From the NCBI GenBank assembly GCA_030655715.1, contig JAUSPR010000057.1, forward strand, positions 1-9,567: a stretch of 9,567 nt of DNA. The letters are read 5' to 3'. Shown here in pieces: positions 6,108 through 9,567 of the stretch (positions are counted from its first letter, which is position 1; every line of letters starts with the position of its first letter). Both the position numbers and the translations under genes were made by a program. Below the pieces are notes generated by a model. It saw nothing but the letters and a program-made list of their open reading frames with translations. It had not been told where the DNA came from and did no database searches. Origin of the DNA: Thermoplasmata archaeon. GTDB taxonomy: Archaea > Thermoplasmatota > Thermoplasmata > SG8-5.

Positions 6108-6470
6108 CTACCATTTCGGCTCTTCCTCCAGAGTCCAGACATTTTCACAGAACGGGCAGGTGATGAGCAGACCGCCGTCAATCATTTTTACATTTTCATC
6201 TTTAACTGGAGCGCCACATTTCGGGCATTGTATGACTCTCTGCCTGAACTCCCCTGAGCCTGAGAGCGTCACATTGATGTTCTGTTTAATCGGCCTTTTC
6301 GCTTCCTCCCTTACCAGGAAATAAGTTATCAGGAGGAGAAGAAGACCAATGCCGATGCTGGCTCCGCCGATGAGCACATTATCCGAGCCTCCGGCTATGA
6401 TAAAAATACCTCCGGTTCCCAGAAACACCAGGCTCCCGAATATGGCCAGAAACGCAATCGCTTTAATCAT
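6108..6470 (-). CDS. Two-TM zinc-ribbon membrane protein
   Basis: A 120-residue protein. Two hydrophobic segments (about 4-27 and 32-53) separated by a short GGSDN turn form a membrane hairpin. A basic linker leads to a cytoplasmic zinc ribbon with CPKC (82-85) and CPFC (105-108), four cysteines suited to one Zn ion. The ATG at 6470 has an SD-like GAGGG at 6473-6477 and a TATA-like box about 34 bp upstream. It is the first gene of the operon, ending 7 nt before the DUF2207 start, so the two products are probably made together and may act together at the membrane. The biochemical role is unknown. A small zinc-ribbon membrane partner suggests an adaptor or scaffold, which is inference only. Confidence 0.85.
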   Translation of the reverse strand: MIKAIAFLAIFGSLVFLGTGGIFIIAGGSDNVLIGGASIGIGLLLLLITYFLVREEAKRPIKQNINVTLSGSGEFRQRVIQCPKCGAPVKDENVKMIDGGLLITCPFCENVWTLEEEPKW

Positions 6471-6490
6471 TTCCCTCAGCGCGTAATTTA

Positions 6491-6551
6491 ATACTGGCTA
6501 GATAAAACTATCGGTATCACCTCGTCATGGTTTGACTATGTCTGCCAGTAT
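6491..6551. repeat. Inverted repeat flanking the operon promoter
   Basis: ATACTGGC-T-AGA at 6491-6502 is complementary to TCTGCCAGTAT at 6541-6551, giving 11 pairs with one bulged T. The arms lie either side of the predicted TATA box and just after the surface-protein stop codon. They could be an operator, or a 3' stem on the surface-protein transcript. Confidence 0.45.
6501..6507 (-). promoter_or_regulatory. Probable TATA box of the zinc-ribbon/DUF2207/radical SAM operon
   Basis: TTTTATC on the minus strand is centred about 27 bp before a predicted start near 6477, leaving a leader of about 7 nt that contains the GAGGG SD. CCGATAG directly upstream could serve as the BRE. This suggests the three genes are transcribed separately from the surface-protein gene. 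Confidence 0.45.
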
Positions 6552-6564
6552 CAATATTTGAGGT

Positions 6565-9500
6565 TTATGGCCGTTTATACAGGAACCATACCACTCCAAG
6601 CCCGATAAGTCCAATCAATGCGGCAATTCCAATGACAATCAGTACATACCAGTACGGCCAACCAGGCACATACTCGTTTCCTGTGACTGCTGAATTCAAT
6701 GGCTCCGGATCATCTGTGTCAGAAACTCCGTCGCCGTCATCGTCAAGGTCGGCATTGTTGCCTATGCCATCGTGGTCAGTATCGGTTGTTTCTGAAGAGT
6801 TCAGTGGGAAATCATCCTCTGAATCTGCCACACCGTCACCGTCATCATCGGTATCGGCATTGTTGCCTATGCCATCCGCGTCAGTATCAACGGTTTCATT
6901 GGCATTGTTCGGGAAAGCGTCGCTGGAATCCGGAACCCCGTCGGAATCAGAGTCTTTCTCTGTCACCGTAAGTGTGAATGAATGGGTCGCGGAATCGGTT
7001 CCGTCGCTCACAATGACCAGGACATTGTAACTTCCTGCCTCGGCAGTGCCGTTGAGCACGCCAGTTGCCGGATTAATGCTCAGCCAGTCCGCGTTGGTAG
7101 TCAAGCCCCATGTCAATGTATCCAGATCGATATCTGTCGCAGCATAATCAACGGTGTAGTTCTCGCCTCCGACCGCAGTTGTCACATCCGTGGTTGTGAT
7201 TAGTGGAACGTCGTTAACATTGGTTACCAGTATTGTCACGGTAGCTGTGGCCGTTCCATTATGTCCGTCTGATATCGTGTAGGTGAATGTGTCAGTACCG
7301 TAATAATTTGCGACAGGTTCGTATGTCACACGGGTTCCGCCGTTTGTTATTATCACAGCCCCGTGGAGGCCTTGTGTGACTGCTGTTATCGTCAACGTTT
7401 CGCCAACATCTGGCGCAAAATCATCGTTTGCCAGCACCAGAATGGTCCTGACGCCGCCGTCCTCGGGCATTGTCAGGGTGTCATCGGTCGCGACAGGATT
7501 GTCATTGACATTGGCAATCGTAACGGTCACGGTCGCGGTTGCACTTAACGTGCCGTCGGTTATTGTGTAGGTGAATGTATCGATACCGTAATAATTTACA
7601 ACAGGTTCGTATGTTAGTATGCCTCCAGTAATTGCTACGGCCCCATGCGTACCCTGGGTGAATGCGAGTATTGTTATTGTATTGGCAGGAAGGTCATGGT
7701 CATTATCGTTCGCCAGAACGTCAATTTGGGTCGCAGGGCTGTCCTCGTTCAGGGTTGCGACATCATTGATTGCTGTCGGAGCAACGTTCACATCGTTGAC
7801 CTTGACCATGAATGTCTGGTTGTCGAAAAGGGCAGGCACACCATTATCAGTTACACGAACCGTGATATTGTAGAATCCCGGGCCCTGGGTCTCGGTGGGC
7901 GTCCAGGTGAACAGGCCTCCGGAAGTGATGCTGGCTCCGGTAGGGGCTCCGGCTTCCAGGATGAATGTCAGCGTGTTTGCCGGGAGATCCGCATCTGTTG
8001 CCATGACTGGGATTGTAAGAGTTGTTTCCTCGTTCACAACCCTGTTTCCAATTACCGTGAGTATGGGCGCAACATTGACCTCGCCAACTGTTATCATTAT
8101 GACCTCAAAGTCTTCCAGAAGGCCGTCAGATACACGGATTGTTATGTTGTAGAATCCCGGGCCCTGTGCTTCCGTTGGAGTCCAGGTGAAAACACCAGTG
8201 TTCGGGTCGATTGTTGCACCTGTTGGTACGGTTCCAGATAGGCTGAATGTCAAGGTGTTTGCAGGTAAATCATTATCAGTTGCTGTTGCTGTGAAAGCCA
8301 GCAATGCCAATTCATTTACTGTTTGGTTTCCGATTGCTGTAAGCACAGGTGCTAGATTGACTTCTCCCACGGTAACCATGATTGTCTCATTGTCATAGAG
8401 GTTTGGAGTGCCATCGTCAGTCACACGGATTGTTATGTTGTAGAATCCCGGGCCGTCTGCCTCGGTCGGTGTCCATGTGAAATCCCCGCCAGCAGTTATT
8501 ACCGCTCCGGCAGGTGGTGTGCCCTCGAGGCTGAAGGTCAGTCCATCCAGCTCAAGGTCGGTTGCAGTTGCAGTGAAGGCCAGAAGCACTTCCTCATTGA
8601 CTGTCTGATTGCCTATCGCAGCAAGCACCGGCGCATCATTGACCGCCGTGAATGTGACAGTACTTGTCATGGGGTTGCTGGATAGTTCTCCATCAGTGAC
8701 CTGCCACTGTATGGTCCTTGTCAATGGGCTTGGATCCTGGTTTGTGTTGTTGAAAGTGACTGTTCTGAGGGCTGCCTGATAATTAGCTACTGTGTCAGTT
8801 CCCACTAACGTCAGTATACCAGCACTGAAGCTTCCTAAAATATTTGTCGTATTGATAAACTCAAGTGTGTCAATTCCTATCTCGTAATTTGCAGTGATGT
8901 TTATCCATGCGCCTTCCAGATTGGCATCATCCACATCTGTAATGGTGATGTCATTGTCAATTATCACCGCCGGGCCATCTTCTGTGAAGGCCACTGTCCC
9001 GCCCGCATTGGTGATGACCGATATGTCGTTCACAGATGTGATGGTCAGGCCAACATTGCTGTTGTCTCCCTGCCAACCTCCGGAACCTGTTGCTCCTTCA
9101 TCCGCGGCCTGGAAACCAAAGCTGCCCGTGCCGCCATTGAAATTAGGCGTTGGTGTAAAGGTGAGATTGTCTATCGCATTGTTTGCATCAGCCAAAGTGC
9201 TTCTGAACACTATGTTCACATCAGCGGTCCCGTCACCCATGGCGAATGTTAGGCCAGTGGTTGTGGAAAGTGTCAAAGTTCCCGCTCCGTTATTTACATT
9301 GAATGTTATCCTTATAAGGCTGCTTCCGAGGTCAACATCACTTGTTGACAAGCGATTTCCATTTGTGGCGTTGAAAACAATTGGAACATCCTCGAGAGTT
9401 GTTGCCATTGCCGGTGCAGTGTTGACCGGCGCATCGTTTACGCCTGTCACATTGACATAGACAGTGGCATTGTCATATGTGCCATTGTTATCGAATATTG

Positions 9501-9567
9501 TGTAAGTGAATGAATCAATGAATAATCTGGCAATGCCTCAAATTGTCCATTGGGGTCATATACAAAG
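6565..9567 (-). CDS. Large repeat-containing surface protein, 5' partial
   Basis: The open frame runs from 9537 to the stop at 6565. The only nominal start is a GTG at 9450, inside a domain, so the gene surely begins outside the window. Numbering from 9450 (961 residues): Ig/cadherin-like domains at about 1-145 and 146-272, three tandem He_PIG-type domains (275-368, 369-462, 463-558), two cadherin-like VLANDND domains (559-650, 651-748), another Ig-like domain (about 749-831), Asp-rich thrombospondin type 3 repeats (833-922), then a TM segment (about 935-957) with a KRP cytoplasmic end. Domains end in VNDAP-type or VNLAP-type linkers, and many NxS/T sequons are present. The protein is probably an extracellular, calcium-rigidified stalk or adhesin held by its C-terminus; its ligand is unknown. 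Upstream of 9520 the family-like sequence continues in another frame (FVYDPNGQFEALPDYS), joined by restoring one missing base at about 9513-9523. Confidence 0.85.
6685..6954 (-). repeat. Thrombospondin type 3 calcium-binding repeats
   Basis: Residues 833-922 of the surface protein contain repeated DxDxDGxxD units (DSDSDGVPD, DTDADGIGNNADTDDDGDG, DTDHDGIGNNADLDDDGDG). About two copies of a 37-residue block also keep DNA similarity. Such repeats bind many Ca2+ ions and act as a stiff spacer next to the membrane anchor. Confidence 0.85.
7207..7776 (-). repeat. Two tandem cadherin-like domains
   Basis: Two domains of about 92-98 residues share VLAND, TQGxHGAV, TYEPVxNYYGxDTFTYTI and a VNDxP close. 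Nearly identical DNA recurs 288 nt apart (from about 7277 and 7565), showing duplication. Confidence 0.8.
7777..8628 (-). repeat. Three tandem He_PIG-type Ig-like domains
   Basis: Three copies of 94-96 residues share xxIGNxxVNE at the start, FTWTPTExxGPGFYNITxRV in the second half and VNxAP at the end. At DNA level, 32 nt are identical between 8132-8163 and 8423-8454 (291 nt apart), and a diverged third copy starts at about 7853. This indicates recent duplication or gene conversion. Confidence 0.85.

Noticed and set aside
6101..6181. N-terminal extension of the DUF2207 protein to an upstream start at 6181
   Set aside because: It would overlap the zinc-ribbon gene by 74 bp and bury the clear signal peptide that begins at 6100.
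8894..9460. 188-codon plus-strand open frame (also others at 7645-8241 and 6632-7030)
   Set aside because: These are shadows opposite the Thr/Asn/Asp/Val-rich repeats of the surface protein, which shows clear domain repeats and a membrane anchor.

Overview
The window looks like a piece of an archaeal chromosome, most likely euryarchaeal and possibly Thermoplasmatota (the lineage is inferred). The strongest evidence is a tRNA-Leu(UAA) gene whose 38-nt intron sits between anticodon-loop positions 37 and 38. Its junctions fold into an exact bulge-helix-bulge, the substrate of the archaeal splicing endonuclease, and no CCA is encoded. TATA-like boxes about 25-30 bp before gene starts, short leaders, and a DUF2207 plus zinc-ribbon membrane gene pair agree with this.

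Layout. 1-290: no gene, but two divergent copies of an ~80-bp tandem repeat, each with a hairpin. 291-1545 (+): a GNAT acetyltransferase fused to a YoaP-like thioredoxin-fold domain, then an OsmC/Ohr-family protein. 1547-1668 (-): intron-containing tRNA-Leu, ending one base past the osmC-like stop codon. 1702-3023 (+): a class I SAM methyltransferase with a probable frameshift near its start, overlapping by 4 bp a protein with an ADP-ribosyltransferase-like N-terminus. 3099-6470 (-): a compact three-gene operon of a two-TM zinc-ribbon protein, a DUF2207 membrane protein, and a PqqD-radical SAM-SPASM enzyme. 6565 to the right edge (-): a large surface protein of Ig/cadherin-like repeats, calcium-binding thrombospondin type 3 repeats and a C-terminal membrane anchor, incomplete at its N-terminus.

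The most interesting system is the 3099-6470 operon. The DUF2207 protein ends in a Gly-rich linker, six Cys-Ala dipeptides and a Gly-Gly-Gly-Arg terminus. Its stop codon overlaps the start of a radical SAM enzyme built like a RiPP maturase (PqqD-like recognition domain, CxxxCxxC cluster motif, SPASM auxiliary clusters). Predicted topology puts the Cys-Ala tail in the cytoplasm. I infer that the tail is post-translationally modified by the neighbouring enzyme, so that a membrane protein carries its own RiPP-like segment. I know of no characterised example, but I could not search.

Two reading-frame breaks deserve attention: an apparent extra T in the TTTT run at 1743-1746 (methyltransferase start) and an apparent missing base at about 9513-9523 (surface protein). 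Both restore family-like sequence when corrected, so they may be assembly errors or real lesions.
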